In this document: in pieces, positions 43,473-54,306 of the stretch
How the letters are laid out: each line of letters opens with the position of its first letter
How positions within the stretch are numbered: position 1 is the first letter of the stretch
Origin: Dokdonella sp.
GTDB lineage: Bacteria; Pseudomonadota; Gammaproteobacteria; Xanthomonadales; Rhodanobacteraceae
DNA length: 64,000 nt
Assembly (NCBI RefSeq): GCF_017744955.1
Contig: NZ_JAGIAG010000018.1
Location: 124,001-188,000 of the forward strand
Direction: 5' to 3'
Made by a program: the position numbers and the translations under genes
Notes under the pieces: model-generated
What the model saw: only the letters and a program-made list of their open reading frames with translations
What the model was told of the DNA's origin: nothing
The model's database searches: none

Positions 43473-43496
43473 CCCTCGCCCGCGAGCGGGAGAGGG
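43473..43496. repeat. REP-like palindrome in the ftsA-ftsZ gap
   Basis: CCCTCGCCCGCGAGCGGGAG followed by AGGG is a near-palindrome of the same family as 20165-20188, with one change in the left arm. Confidence 0.65.
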
Positions 43497-43506
43497 CGCT
43501 GAAGCC

Positions 43507-44739
43507 CTAGAACTCGCCCTTGAACCAGGTCGAAACCCGGTTCCACAAACCGCCGACCGCCGACGTGCCGGCCGGCGCCGCGCGCGCGCCGTCGCGGCGG
43601 CTGCCGTAGATCAGCAATCCGACGCCGGTCGACTGCATCGGACTGGCGACCACGTCGGCGAGGCCGGTCACGTGCTGCGGCGTACCCAGCCGCACCGGCA
43701 TGTGGAACAGCTCCTCGGCGAGGTCGAGCGCGCCTTCCATGCGCGCCGCGCCGCCGGTCAGCACGATGCCGGCGCGCACCAGCTCCTCGCGCCCGCTGCG
43801 GCGCAGGTCGGCCTGCACCATCTCGAAGATTTCCTCGTAGCGCGGCTGCACCGCCTCGGCCAGGTTCTGCCGCGCCAGGCGACGCGGCGGGCGATCGCCG
43901 ACGCTCGGCACCTGGATCGTCTCCTCGGCGTGCGCGAGCTGCGCCAGCGCGCAGGCATAGCGCACCTTCAGCTCCTCGGCGTGCGCCGTCGGCGTGCGCA
44001 TCAGGTGCGCGATGTCGGAAGTCACCTGGTCGCCACCGATCGCCAGCGAGGTCGTGTGGCGCAGCGCGCCGCCGGTGTAGATCGCGATGTCGGTGGTGCC
44101 GGCGCCGATGTCGACCATGCACACGCCCAGCTCGCGCTCGTCCTCGGTCAGCACCGCGCGCGCCGAGGCGACCGCGGCCGGCAGCAGCTCGTCGACCTGC
44201 AGGCCGCAGCGATTGATGCACTTGGTGATGTTCTGGATCGCGCTGGCCGCGCCGGTGACCAGGTGCACGTTGGCCTCCAGCCGCACGCCGGACATGCCGA
44301 CCGGATGGCGGATGCCCTCCTGGCCGTCGATCAGGTACTCCTGCGACTCGCGGTAGAGCACGCTGCGATCGGCCGGAATGGCGATCGCGCAGGCCGAGTT
44401 CAGCACCGCGTCGAGGTCGTTGGCGCTGACCTCGCGGTCGCGGATCGGCGCGGTGCCGTGCGAGTTCTCGTCCTTGATGTGGCTGCCGGCGATCGAGGCG
44501 TAGACCGAGCGGATCTGGCAGCCGGCCATCAGCTCGGCTTCCTCGATCGCGCGCTGGATCGAATGCACGGTGGAGTCGATGTCGACCACCACGCCGCGCT
44601 TGAGCCCGTGCGCCGGGTGCGAGCCGATGCCGATGATCTCGACCGCCTCGCCCGGGGCGTGCTCGCCGACGATCGCGACGATCTTCGAGGTGCCGACGTC
44701 GAGGCCGACGATGAGGTTCTTTTCGCTCTTGCGGTTCAT
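43507..44739 (-). CDS. ftsA: FtsA, actin-like division protein
   Basis: FtsA tethers FtsZ to the membrane. The start at 44739 (MNRKSEKNLIVGLDVGTSKI) gives 410 residues. Phosphate-binding motifs GLDVGTSKIVAIVG and CMVDIGAGTTDIAIYTGG are intact, with the SHS2 1C domain at about 85-165. The C-terminal amphipathic helix LWNRVSTWFKGEF is the membrane-targeting sequence. The start overlaps the ftsQ stop as ATGA. Confidence 0.98.
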   Translation of the reverse strand: MNRKSEKNLIVGLDVGTSKIVAIVGEHAPGEAVEIIGIGSHPAHGLKRGVVVDIDSTVHSIQRAIEEAELMAGCQIRSVYASIAGSHIKDENSHGTAPIRDREVSANDLDAVLNSACAIAIPADRSVLYRESQEYLIDGQEGIRHPVGMSGVRLEANVHLVTGAASAIQNITKCINRCGLQVDELLPAAVASARAVLTEDERELGVCMVDIGAGTTDIAIYTGGALRHTTSLAIGGDQVTSDIAHLMRTPTAHAEELKVRYACALAQLAHAEETIQVPSVGDRPPRRLARQNLAEAVQPRYEEIFEMVQADLRRSGREELVRAGIVLTGGAARMEGALDLAEELFHMPVRLGTPQHVTGLADVVASPMQSTGVGLLIYGSRRDGARAAPAGTSAVGGLWNRVSTWFKGEF

Positions 44740-45641
44740 GACAAAGCCGGGATTCGGGATTCGGGATTCGGGATTCGGAACGGCCGGAGATCGGGAATCG
44801 AGTCTTGGAAGTCGGCGGCAGCGTGCGAACGTGTGCGCACCGATGGGCGATCCGCGCCGTGCAGGAGCGCTTGCGGATTGGCGGTCGGCTGCCCTTCCGC
44901 ATGTCCGGCTCCCGGCTCCCGACTCCCGGCCGGCGGCGTCGGCGGTGCCGGGTCCGACCAGCGCACGACGAAGCCGTTCTCGTAGCGCAGATCGACGTAC
45001 ACCGGCGGTGTCGGCTTGGAACCGGCCAGGTTCGGCCAGACGTCGAGGAAGCGCGCCAGGCGCCGCTTGGCGTCGTCGCGGCCGATCTCGATCACCGCAC
45101 CGGTCGCCAGCTCGAGCTTCCAGCCGCCACGCGGCGACAGCGCGACCGCGGCGATCGCCAGACCGCTGCCGGAAAACTCCTTCAGGCTTTCGGCGTAGAA
45201 CTGCAGCACGTCGCCGACGCGCTCGTCCGGCCCGGCCAGCCGCGGCAGGCCCTGCACGCCGCCGGCGCCGGTGACGCTGAAGATCTCGCCGCGGCGGTTG
45301 AGCAGGCGTTCCTCGCCCCAGCGCGCGTACGGCTGCTGCTCGTAGACGATCAGGTCGACCGCGTCCGGCCAGCGCTTGCGCGCCTCGACGCGCTCGACCC
45401 ACGGCAGCTTGGCCACCGCGGCGCGGATCTGGTCGAGGTCGATCGCGAAGAAGCCCTTCCCGAGCAGCGGCTGCGCCGCGGCGCGGATCTGCTCGGCGCT
45501 GACGTGGTTGAACTCGGCGCGCACCGCGAGCCGGTCGACCGGCCAGCGCTCGCTCGCGAACCAGCCGTTCAGCACGCCGACGATCGGCAGCGCGACCAGC
45601 GTCAGCGCGATGCCCCAGGCGAGCAGCTTGGCGACGTTCAC
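44736..45641 (-). CDS. ftsQ: FtsQ, division protein with a repeat-derived C-terminal tail
   Basis: FtsQ links early and late division proteins. Translation appears to start at the GTG at 45641 (VNVAKLLAWGIALTLVALPI), overlapping the ddlB stop as GTGA; 301 residues. It has one membrane helix (about 4-25), a POTRA domain (AVRAEFNHVSAEQIRAAAQP) and the beta domain to VDLRYENGFVVRW. The final ~73 residues are an extra low-complexity tail. Its last 16 (RIPNPESRIPALS region) are encoded by a GGGATTC tandem repeat, and an upstream segment by GGCTCCC repeats. Confidence 0.94.
   Translation of the reverse strand: MNVAKLLAWGIALTLVALPIVGVLNGWFASERWPVDRLAVRAEFNHVSAEQIRAAAQPLLGKGFFAIDLDQIRAAVAKLPWVERVEARKRWPDAVDLIVYEQQPYARWGEERLLNRRGEIFSVTGAGGVQGLPRLAGPDERVGDVLQFYAESLKEFSGSGLAIAAVALSPRGGWKLELATGAVIEIGRDDAKRRLARFLDVWPNLAGSKPTPPVYVDLRYENGFVVRWSDPAPPTPPAGSREPGAGHAEGQPTANPQALLHGADRPSVRTRSHAAADFQDSIPDLRPFRIPNPESRIPALS
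44744..44929. repeat. Heptamer repeats in the 3' end of ftsQ
   Basis: Four perfect tandem GGGATTC units lie at 44749-44776, preceded by AAGCC as in other family members. Three GGCTCCC/GACTCCC units lie at 44907-44927. Both are inside the ftsQ frame and encode its extra tail. Confidence 0.85.
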
Positions 45642-46620
45642 GGCACGCCCCGCTCGCGCTCGAAACTGGTCTCGAGCACCTTCCAGCACAAGGTTTCGAA
45701 ATCGATGCCGAGCGCGCGCGCCGCCTTCGGCACCAGCGAGTGGCTGGTCATGCCCGGCGCGGTATTGACTTCGAGCAGGTAGTTGCGCCCGGCGCGGTCG
45801 CGCATGACGTCGACGCGGCCCCAGCCCGAGCAGCCCAGCGCGTCGAACGCGGCCAGCGCCAGCGCGCGCATTTCCTCTTCCGCCGCGCCGTCGAGGCCGG
45901 GGCAGACGTATTCGGTGTCCTCGGCGATATACTTCGCGTTGTAGTCGTAGTACTCGCCCTTCGGCACGATGCGGATCGTCGGCAGGGCCCGGCCGTCGAG
46001 AATGCCGACGGTGTACTCGCCGCCTTCGATCAGCGTCTCCATCAGGAGGTCGCCGGGATAACGGCGCGCCAGCGCGACGGCGGCGTCGAGGTCCTTTTCC
46101 TCGAACACGCGCGTGACGCCGACGCTGGAGCCTTCCCAGGCCGGCTTCACGATCAGCGGGAAACCGATCTCGCGCGCCGCGGCGTGGACGGCCTCCGCGC
46201 TCGAGCCGGCATCGGCGCCGTGCGCCAGCGCCTTGAAGCGCGGCGTCGGCAGGCCGAGCGAGAGCCACACCTGCTTGGCGCGCACCTTGTCCATCGCCAG
46301 CGCCGAACCGAGCACGCCGGAACCGGTGTACGGCACGCGCAGCGCCTGCAGCGCGCCCTGCAGCTCGCCGTTCTCGCCGGCGCCGCCGTGCAGGATGTTG
46401 AACACGCGCGCGTAGTGGCCGGCACGGAGCGCGTCGAGCAGGGCCGGGATGCCGTCCACCGCGTGCGCGTCGACGCCCTTCGCGCGCAGCGCGTCGAGCA
46501 CGTTGCGGCCGGAGTTCAGCGACACCTCGCGCTCGGCCGACTGGCCGCCCATGACGACGGCGACGCGGCCGAACTGGCCGGGATTGGTGATCGCTGATTC
46601 GCGATTTGCGGAAGCGGACA

Positions 46621-46621
<1 letters not shown>
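45638..46621 (-). CDS. ddlB: D-alanine--D-alanine ligase
   Basis: Ddl makes the D-Ala-D-Ala dipeptide for peptidoglycan. The start at 46621 overlaps the murC stop by one base and gives 327 residues. It has FGRVAVVMGGQSAEREVSLN, the ATP-grasp segment IVKPAWEGSSVGVTRV and the C-terminal LEVNTAPGMTSHSLVPKAAR. The first ~15 residues (ANRESAITNPG) are encoded by a GATTCGG-family repeat and are not expected in the family. Within the dcw cluster it is ddlB by position. Confidence 0.96.
46576..46601. repeat. GATTCGG-family repeat at the ddlB start
   Basis: The copy reads GGCCGGGATTGGTGATCGCT followed by GATTCG, close to the 4322 arm. It encodes residues of the ddlB N-terminus. Confidence 0.7.
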
Positions 46622-48056
<1,435 letters not shown>

Positions 48057-48060
<4 letters not shown>

Positions 48061-49142
48061 GCCGCCACCTCCAGGCAGACGTCGGCGATGCGCCGCGTCG
48101 CCTCCGGCTTGGCCAGCGTGCGCGCGGCGGTCGCCATCGCGAGCAGCGTGGAGCGATCGGCGATCCGGTCGAACGCGGTGCCCAGGCGCTTGACGAAATC
48201 CTCGCCCTCGGCGACCAGTTCGGCGGCGCCGGCCGCGACCAGTGCCTCGGCGTTCCTGGTCTGGTGATCGTCGACCGCGTGCGGATACGGCACCAGCAGC
48301 GCCGGCACACCGGCGGCGGCGAGTTCGGCGATGGTCAGCGCGCCGGCGCGGCAGATCGCCAGATCCGCCTCGGCGTACGCCGCCGCCATGTCGTCGACAA
48401 AGGACAGCACCTCGGCCTCGACGCCGGCGGCCGCGTAGGCGGCGCGCGTCTTCTCGACGTGCTTCTCACCGCACTGATGCGTGACCTGCAACGCGACGCG
48501 CGTTCCGCGACGGCGCAGCATCTCGGGCATCTGCGCGTTCAGGCTCGCCGCGCCCTGGCTGCCGCCGAGCACGAGCACGCGCAGCGCGCCTTCGCGCACG
48601 GCGTAGCGCTCGGCCGGCGCCGGCAGCGCGGCGATCGGCGCGCGCACCGGGTTGCCGACCCACTCGGCGTTCGCGAACACGTCGGCGAAACCGGTCAGCA
48701 CGCGCTGCGCGAAACGCGCGAGCAGGCGGTTGGTGAGACCGGGAATGCGGTTCTGTTCATGCACGACCAGCGGAATGCGCGCGAGCCGCGCCGCGATGCC
48801 GCCCGGCGCGGCGACGTAACCGCCCATCGACAGCACGCTGCGCGGCGCGTGGCGCTTCAGCACCGCGCGCGCGGCGCGCACCGCGGCGAACAGGCGCAGC
48901 GGCGTGCGCAGCGCGGTCGCCAGCCCCTTGCCGCGCAGGCCGCCGATCGACAGCGTTTCCAGCGCGACGCCGTGCTGCGGCACCAGCCGCGTTTCCAGTC
49001 CGCCGTGCGCGCCGAGCCAGATCACCGGCACCTGGCGCGCGGCGAGCTCGGCCGCGACCGCGAGGCCCGGAAAGATGTGTCCGCCGGTGCCGCCGGCCAT
49101 GATCAGCACCGGACGATCCACGTTGGCCGGAGGCGCCGTCAT
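48057..49142 (-). CDS. murG: MurG, lipid II-forming GlcNAc transferase
   Basis: MurG transfers GlcNAc to lipid I, giving lipid II. The start at 49142 (MTAPPANVDRPVLIMAGGTG) gives 361 residues. The GT28 signatures are GGTGGHIFPGLAVA, SMGGYVAAPGG, HEQNRIPGLTNRL and the UDP-GlcNAc-binding RAGALTIAELAAAGVPALLV. It overlaps ftsW as ATGA. Confidence 0.97.
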
Positions 49143-50365
49143 CGACGCTCCCCGGTCAGCGTGCGCACGTCGACGAGCTGGCGCTCGGCGATCGCCTGCA
49201 TCATCGCGTTCTCGGCGCGGCTGACCTCGTAGCTGACGCGGATCAGGAGGCCGATCATCGCGCAGGTCATCATCACGCTCGATCCGCCGGAACTGATCAG
49301 CGGCAGCGTCAGGCCCTTGGTCGGCAGCACGCCGAGGTTCACGCCGATCGACACCAGCGCCTGCAGCGCGATCATCAGCGAGAGACCGAACGCGACGTAG
49401 CCGGCGAAACGCATGTTGCGCTCGACCGCACGCAGGCCGAGCACGAAACCGCGGCCGACCAGCCAGCCGAACAGGCCGAGCACGAGCACGATGCCGACGA
49501 GGCCGAGTTCCTCGGCGATCACGGCGAGGATGAAGTCGGTGTGCGCTTCCGGCAGGTAGAACAGCTTCTGCACCGAGGCGCCGAGGCCGACGCCGAACCA
49601 CTCGCCGCGGCCGATCGCGATCAGCGCCTGGGTCAGCTGGAAGCCGTCCTTGAACGGATCGGCCCAGGGATCGAGGAACGAGGTCAGGCGCTTGACGCGG
49701 TAGTCCGAGGTCATCGCCGCCCAGGCGATCACCGGCAGCAGCGGGATCGACAGGTAGACCAGATTGCGCATGCGCGCGCCGCCGAGCCAGATCATGCCGA
49801 CGGTGACCGCGATCATCAGCGCGGACGAGCCGAAGTCCGGCTGCGCCAGCAGCAGCAGCACCAGCAGGCCGGCGATGCCGACCGGCTTGACCACGCCGAA
49901 CAGGCTCGACTGCAGGTTCTCGCGATGGCGCACCAGATAGCTCGCCATGTACACGACCAGCAGGATCTTCACTGCCTCGACCGACTGGAAGCCGAGAAAG
50001 CCGAGCCGGATCCAGCGCCGCGCGCCGTTCACGCGCACGCCGATGATCGGCACGAAGACGAGCAGCAGCAGCACGATGCCGAGCAGGAGCAGGACGCCGG
50101 CGTGACGTTCGAGCCAGCCGAGTTCGGTGCGCGCCGCGACGATGCAGGCGGCCAGCCCGAGCGCGAGGAAGATCAGGTGCCGGGTGACGAAGTAGAACTC
50201 GCCGATGTGCTGGCCGTCGGCGATCGCGATCGAGCTCGAAGCGACCATCACCACGCCGACGCTGGCCAGCGCCAGCGCGGCCAGGATCAGGCTGAGGTCG
50301 TACTGCCCTTTCGCCTCGCTGCGGCGCGTGGCCTGGGATTCGGCGTTGTAGTTGAAGAGCAGCAT
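49139..50365 (-). CDS. ftsW: FtsW, SEDS-family septal peptidoglycan polymerase
   Basis: FtsW polymerises septal glycan together with FtsI. The start at 50365 (MLLFNYNAESQATRRSEAKG) gives 408 residues with about ten membrane helices. SEDS features are AQPDFGSSALMIAV, TDFILAVIAEELGLVG and LPLISSGGSSVMMT. The start lies 2 bases after the mraY stop. Confidence 0.97.
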   Translation of the reverse strand: MLLFNYNAESQATRRSEAKGQYDLSLILAALALASVGVVMVASSSIAIADGQHIGEFYFVTRHLIFLALGLAACIVAARTELGWLERHAGVLLLLGIVLLLLVFVPIIGVRVNGARRWIRLGFLGFQSVEAVKILLVVYMASYLVRHRENLQSSLFGVVKPVGIAGLLVLLLLAQPDFGSSALMIAVTVGMIWLGGARMRNLVYLSIPLLPVIAWAAMTSDYRVKRLTSFLDPWADPFKDGFQLTQALIAIGRGEWFGVGLGASVQKLFYLPEAHTDFILAVIAEELGLVGIVLVLGLFGWLVGRGFVLGLRAVERNMRFAGYVAFGLSLMIALQALVSIGVNLGVLPTKGLTLPLISSGGSSVMMTCAMIGLLIRVSYEVSRAENAMMQAIAERQLVDVRTLTGERR

Positions 50366-50367
50366 CG

Positions 50368-51450
50368 TCAGCGCACCTTCAACGTGGCGAGGCCGATCAG
50401 CACCAGCACGACGCTGATGATCCAGAAGCGCACGATCACCCGCGATTCCGGCCAGCCCTTCAACTCGAAGTGGTGGTGGATCGGCGCCATGCGGAAGATG
50501 CGTTTCCCGGTCAGCTTGAAGCTGGCCACCTGCAGCATCACCGACACCGTCTCCATCACGAACACGCCGCCCATGATCAGCAGCACGATTTCCTGCCGCA
50601 CGATCACCGCCAGCGTGCCGAGCGCGGCGCCGATCGCCAGCGCGCCGACGTCGCCCATGAACACCTGCGCCGGATAGGCGTTGAACCAGAGGAAGCCGAG
50701 GCCGGCCCCGGCCAGCGCGCCGCAGTAGATCGCCAGCTCGCCCGCGCCGGGAATCGACGGAATGCCGAGGTATTCGGAGAACTTCGCGTTGCCGGCGAGA
50801 TAGGCGAACGCGCCGAGTGCGGTCACCACCAGCACGCTCGGCATGATGGCCAGGCCGTCGAGGCCGTCGGTCAGGTTCACCGCGTTGGAGAAGCCGGTGA
50901 TCATGAAGTACGCCAGCGGCACGAACAGCAGGCCGAGCGGAATCGCCACCTGCTTGAACAACGGCAGGAACAAGGCGGTTTCCGCCGGCGTCTGCGCGGT
51001 CTTGTACAGCGCGATCGCCACGACCAGCGCGAACAGCGACTGCCAGAAATACTTCCAGCGCGCCGCCAGGCCGCGGCTGTCCTTCAGCACGATCTTCTTG
51101 TAGTCGTCGTAGAAACCGATCGCGCCGAACGCGAACGTCACGCCGAGCACCAACCAGACATAGCGGCTGGACAGATCCATCCACAGCAAGGTCGCGATGC
51201 CGACCGCGATCAGGATCAAGGCGCCGCCCATCGTCGGCGTGCCGGCCTTGGCCAGATGCGACTGCGGACCGTCGTTGCGCACCACCTGGCCGGCCTTCAG
51301 CGCGGCCAGCTTGCGGATCACCGCCGGACCGACCAGCAGCGAGAACGCCAGCGCGGTCAGCGTCGACATGATCGTGCGGAAGGTCAGGTACTGAAAGAGG
51401 TGGAAGCCGCTGACGTAGCCCTTCAGCAGGTCGGCAAGTTCAAGCAGCAT
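50368..51450 (-). CDS. mraY: MraY, phospho-MurNAc-pentapeptide transferase
   Basis: MraY makes lipid I from UDP-MurNAc-pentapeptide and undecaprenyl phosphate. The 360-residue membrane protein has about ten helices. Catalytic or signature segments are TPTMGGALILIA, GFYDDYKKI, NAVNLTDGLDGLAI, MGDVGALAIGA and APIHHHFELKGWPESRVIVR. It overlaps murF by 11 bases. Confidence 0.98.
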   Translation of the reverse strand: MLLELADLLKGYVSGFHLFQYLTFRTIMSTLTALAFSLLVGPAVIRKLAALKAGQVVRNDGPQSHLAKAGTPTMGGALILIAVGIATLLWMDLSSRYVWLVLGVTFAFGAIGFYDDYKKIVLKDSRGLAARWKYFWQSLFALVVAIALYKTAQTPAETALFLPLFKQVAIPLGLLFVPLAYFMITGFSNAVNLTDGLDGLAIMPSVLVVTALGAFAYLAGNAKFSEYLGIPSIPGAGELAIYCGALAGAGLGFLWFNAYPAQVFMGDVGALAIGAALGTLAVIVRQEIVLLIMGGVFVMETVSVMLQVASFKLTGKRIFRMAPIHHHFELKGWPESRVIVRFWIISVVLVLIGLATLKVR

Positions 51451-52816
51451 GGCGTGCGCCTCCGTTGCCGTTCGCGTCGTCGACCAGCGCGTGCACCACG
51501 CGGTCCATCGCCGACGAGCGCGAGCCCTTCACCAGGGCGGTGACGCCGGCGCGCAGTTCGCCGCGCAGCGCCTCGATCAGCGCCGATTGATCTTCGTAAT
51601 GAGTGGCACCGTCGCCGAACGCCTCGACCGCAGCGCGGCTGAGACGGCCTACGCCGAGCAGGCGCTGGATGCCGGCGCGCTTGGCCAGCGCGCCGGTTTC
51701 GGCGTGCAGGCGCTCGGCGTCCGCGCCGAGTTCGGCCATGTCGCCCATCACCAGCACGCGCTGGCCCGGCTCGGCGGCCAGCGTCGCGATGGCTGCGGCG
51801 AACGAGCCGGGATTGGCGTTGTAGCTGTCGTCGACGACCACCGCACCGGATGCGTGCGCGCGGCGCAGCAGCCGGCCGGCCACGTTCGGAGCGGCTTCGA
51901 GGCCCGCCTTGATCGTCGCCACCGGTACGCCGAGTGCGAGCGCCGCCGCGGTCGCGCCGAGCGCGTTCATGACGTTGTGGCGCCCCGGCAGCGGCAGCGC
52001 GACGTCGACGTTGCCGCCCGGCGTCAGCAGGCGGAAGTGGCCGTCGACCGGCGCATCCGGCTCCAGCGCCGCGCTGACGTCCGCGCGCCGCAGCAGACCG
52101 TAGCGGATCACGCGGCGCGGCGCGGCGAGCAGGGCGAAGTATTCGGCGAAGGCGTCGTCGGCATTGACGACGGCGACGCCGTCGGCCGGCAGCGCGCGGT
52201 AGATCGCCCCTTTGGTTTCGGCGACGCCCTGCAGCGACCCCATGCGCTCGAGATGCGCCGCGGCCACATTGTTGACCAGCGCGACGTCCGGCTGCGCGAT
52301 GCGTGCCAGGTAGGCGATGTCGCCCGGCTTGCCGGCGCCCATCTCGAGCACGGCGTATTCGCTGTCGGCCGGCATCGCCAGCAGGGTCAGCGGCAGGCCG
52401 ATCTCGTTGTTGAAGTTGCCGGCGTTGACGTGGGTGCGGCCGTGCTTGCCGAGGATCGAGGCGAGCAGGGTCTTCACCGTGGTCTTGCCGTTCGACCCGG
52501 TGATGCCGACGACGCGCGCCTGCCGCTGCAGGCGCAGCGCGCGCGCGACGTCGCCGAGCGCGATCAGACTGTCGGCGACGACGACCTGCGGCAGGTCGAC
52601 GTCCAGCTCGCGCATCACGAGCAGCGCCGCGGCGCCTTGCTCGCGCGCGGTCGCGGCGAAGTCGTGCGCGTCGTAGCGCTCGCCCTTCAGCGCGACGAAC
52701 AGCGCGCCCGGCCCGAGCGTGCGCGTGTCGGTCGAGACGTTCGACACGACGACGTCGGCGCCGCGCAGGCGGCCGCCGCTCCACTTCGCCACGTCGGAAA
52801 GGCGCAGGTTCACCAT
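51440..52816 (-). CDS. murF: MurF, D-Ala-D-Ala-adding ligase
   Basis: MurF attaches D-Ala-D-Ala to the UDP-MurNAc-tripeptide. The 458-residue sequence has VSTDTRTLGPGALFVALKGE, the ATP loop GITGSNGKTTVKTLLASIL, and the AVLEMGAGKPGDIAYLARIA and VVVDDSYNANPGSFAAAIAT segments specific to MurF. It overlaps murE by 7 bases and mraY by 11. Confidence 0.97.
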   Translation of the reverse strand: MVNLRLSDVAKWSGGRLRGADVVVSNVSTDTRTLGPGALFVALKGERYDAHDFAATAREQGAAALLVMRELDVDLPQVVVADSLIALGDVARALRLQRQARVVGITGSNGKTTVKTLLASILGKHGRTHVNAGNFNNEIGLPLTLLAMPADSEYAVLEMGAGKPGDIAYLARIAQPDVALVNNVAAAHLERMGSLQGVAETKGAIYRALPADGVAVVNADDAFAEYFALLAAPRRVIRYGLLRRADVSAALEPDAPVDGHFRLLTPGGNVDVALPLPGRHNVMNALGATAAALALGVPVATIKAGLEAAPNVAGRLLRRAHASGAVVVDDSYNANPGSFAAAIATLAAEPGQRVLVMGDMAELGADAERLHAETGALAKRAGIQRLLGVGRLSRAAVEAFGDGATHYEDQSALIEALRGELRAGVTALVKGSRSSAMDRVVHALVDDANGNGGARHAA

Positions 52817-54306
52817 GCGCGCATCTCCAGCACGCGGCGCGCGACGGCGAGGTCGTCGAACGGCTGCTTGCGGCCGGCGATCTCCTGGTACGGCTCGTGG
52901 CCCTTGCCGGCGATCAGCACGACGTCGCCCGGCCGGGCGGCGGCGATCGCCAGCGAGATCGCGCCGGCGCGGTCGCGTTCGATGGTCGCTTCCTGCGGAC
53001 GCGCCAGGCCGGCGACGATCTGCGCGACGATCGCGTCGCCGTCCTCGCCACGCGGGTTGTCGTCGGTGACGACGATGCGGTCGGCCAGCGCCTCGGCGAT
53101 CGCGCCCATCTGCGGGCGCTTACCGGCGTCGCGCTCGCCGCCGCAACCGAACACGCAGATCAGGTGCCCGGAGCAATGCGCGCGCAGCGAGGTCAGCGCC
53201 TGTTCGAGCGCGTCCGGCGTGTGCGCGTAATCGATCACGACCAGCGGCTGCGCGTCGCCGCCGAGGCGGTTCATGCGGCCGGCGACCGGTTCGAGCGCGG
53301 CCAGCGCCGCGCGGATCTGCGCGAACGAGAAACCGAGCTGACCGAGGCAGGCCGCCACCGCGAGCAGGTTGGAAACGTTGAAGCGGCCGAGCAGGCGCGT
53401 GGCGACCTCGCCCTCGCCCCACGGCGTGGTCAGATGGAACATGAGGCCGTCGGCGCCGGTCTCGATCCCGCGCCCGATCACTTCCGCCTCGTCGCGCTCG
53501 ATGCCGTAACGCAAGAGACGGGTGCCTTCGCCGACGGTCGACACCAGGGCGCGGCCGAACGCGTCGTCGACGTTGACGATCGCCGCTCCGAGGCCAGGCC
53601 AGGCGAACAGGCGCTGCTTGGCCGCGCCGTAGGCGTCCATCGTGCCGTGGTAGTCGAGATGATCGCGCGTCAGATTGGTGAACACGGCCAGATCGAACGC
53701 GACCGCGTTGACGCGGCCCTGGTCCAGCGCGTGCGAGGAGACTTCCATCGCGACGTGCGTGGCGCCTTCGTCGCGGAAACCGGCGAGCAGGCCGTGCACG
53801 GCGATCACGTCCGGCGTGGTGCGCTCGCCTTCGCGGATCGCGCCGTACGGACCGGCGCCGAGCGTACCGATGGTGGCGACGCTGCGACCGGCGCCGTGCA
53901 GCGCCTGCGCCAGCAGCTGCACCGTCGAGGTCTTGCCGTTGGTGCCGGTCACGCCGATCACCTGCAGCGCATGCGAGGGTTCGCCGAACCAGTGCGAGGC
54001 GATCGCGCCGAGTTCTCCGCGCAGATGCTCGACCCACACGACCGGGGCCCCACCCGCTTCACCGATTTCCGATTCCCGATCCGCGATTCCCGCATCCTCG
54101 GCCAGCACCGCCACGGCGCCCCGCTCGACCGCCGCCGGCGCGAACGCGATGCCGTGCGCGGCCGTGCCCCGCAGCGCGACGAAGGCGTCGCCCGGCTGCA
54201 CGCGGCGCGAGTCGAGCGCGAGACCATGCACGAGAATGTCGCCGGCCGCACCGGGTTCGGCACGGCCTTGCAGCAGTTCGCGCAGGGAGATCGGCGGGCG
54301 GCTCAT
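52810..54306 (-). CDS. murE: MurE, meso-diaminopimelate-adding ligase
   Basis: MurE adds the third stem residue. The start at 54306 (MSRPPISLRELLQGRAEPGA) gives 498 residues, with VTGTNGKTSTVQLLAQAL, DYAHTPDALEQALTSLR and DNPRGED. The DNPR motif is typical of enzymes that add meso-diaminopimelate. Residues ~71-88 (DAGIADRESEIGEAGGAP) form an extra surface loop encoded by a GATTCCC-type repeat. It overlaps ftsI as ATGA. Confidence 0.97.
   Translation of the reverse strand: MSRPPISLRELLQGRAEPGAAGDILVHGLALDSRRVQPGDAFVALRGTAAHGIAFAPAAVERGAVAVLAEDAGIADRESEIGEAGGAPVVWVEHLRGELGAIASHWFGEPSHALQVIGVTGTNGKTSTVQLLAQALHGAGRSVATIGTLGAGPYGAIREGERTTPDVIAVHGLLAGFRDEGATHVAMEVSSHALDQGRVNAVAFDLAVFTNLTRDHLDYHGTMDAYGAAKQRLFAWPGLGAAIVNVDDAFGRALVSTVGEGTRLLRYGIERDEAEVIGRGIETGADGLMFHLTTPWGEGEVATRLLGRFNVSNLLAVAACLGQLGFSFAQIRAALAALEPVAGRMNRLGGDAQPLVVIDYAHTPDALEQALTSLRAHCSGHLICVFGCGGERDAGKRPQMGAIAEALADRIVVTDDNPRGEDGDAIVAQIVAGLARPQEATIERDRAGAISLAIAAARPGDVVLIAGKGHEPYQEIAGRKQPFDDLAVARRVLEMRAW
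54058..54096. repeat. GATTCCC-type repeat inside murE
   Basis: Four related units (CCGATTT, CCGATTC, CCGATCC, GCGATTC) lie in-frame within the murE coding region, in the part encoding residues 71-82. It is the only family member in this window far from a gene end. Confidence 0.65.

Noticed and set aside
44749..44776. Tandem GGGATTC units as a possible CRISPR or variable-number locus
   Set aside because: Units are 7 bases without spacers and lie within ftsQ; this is not a CRISPR array.
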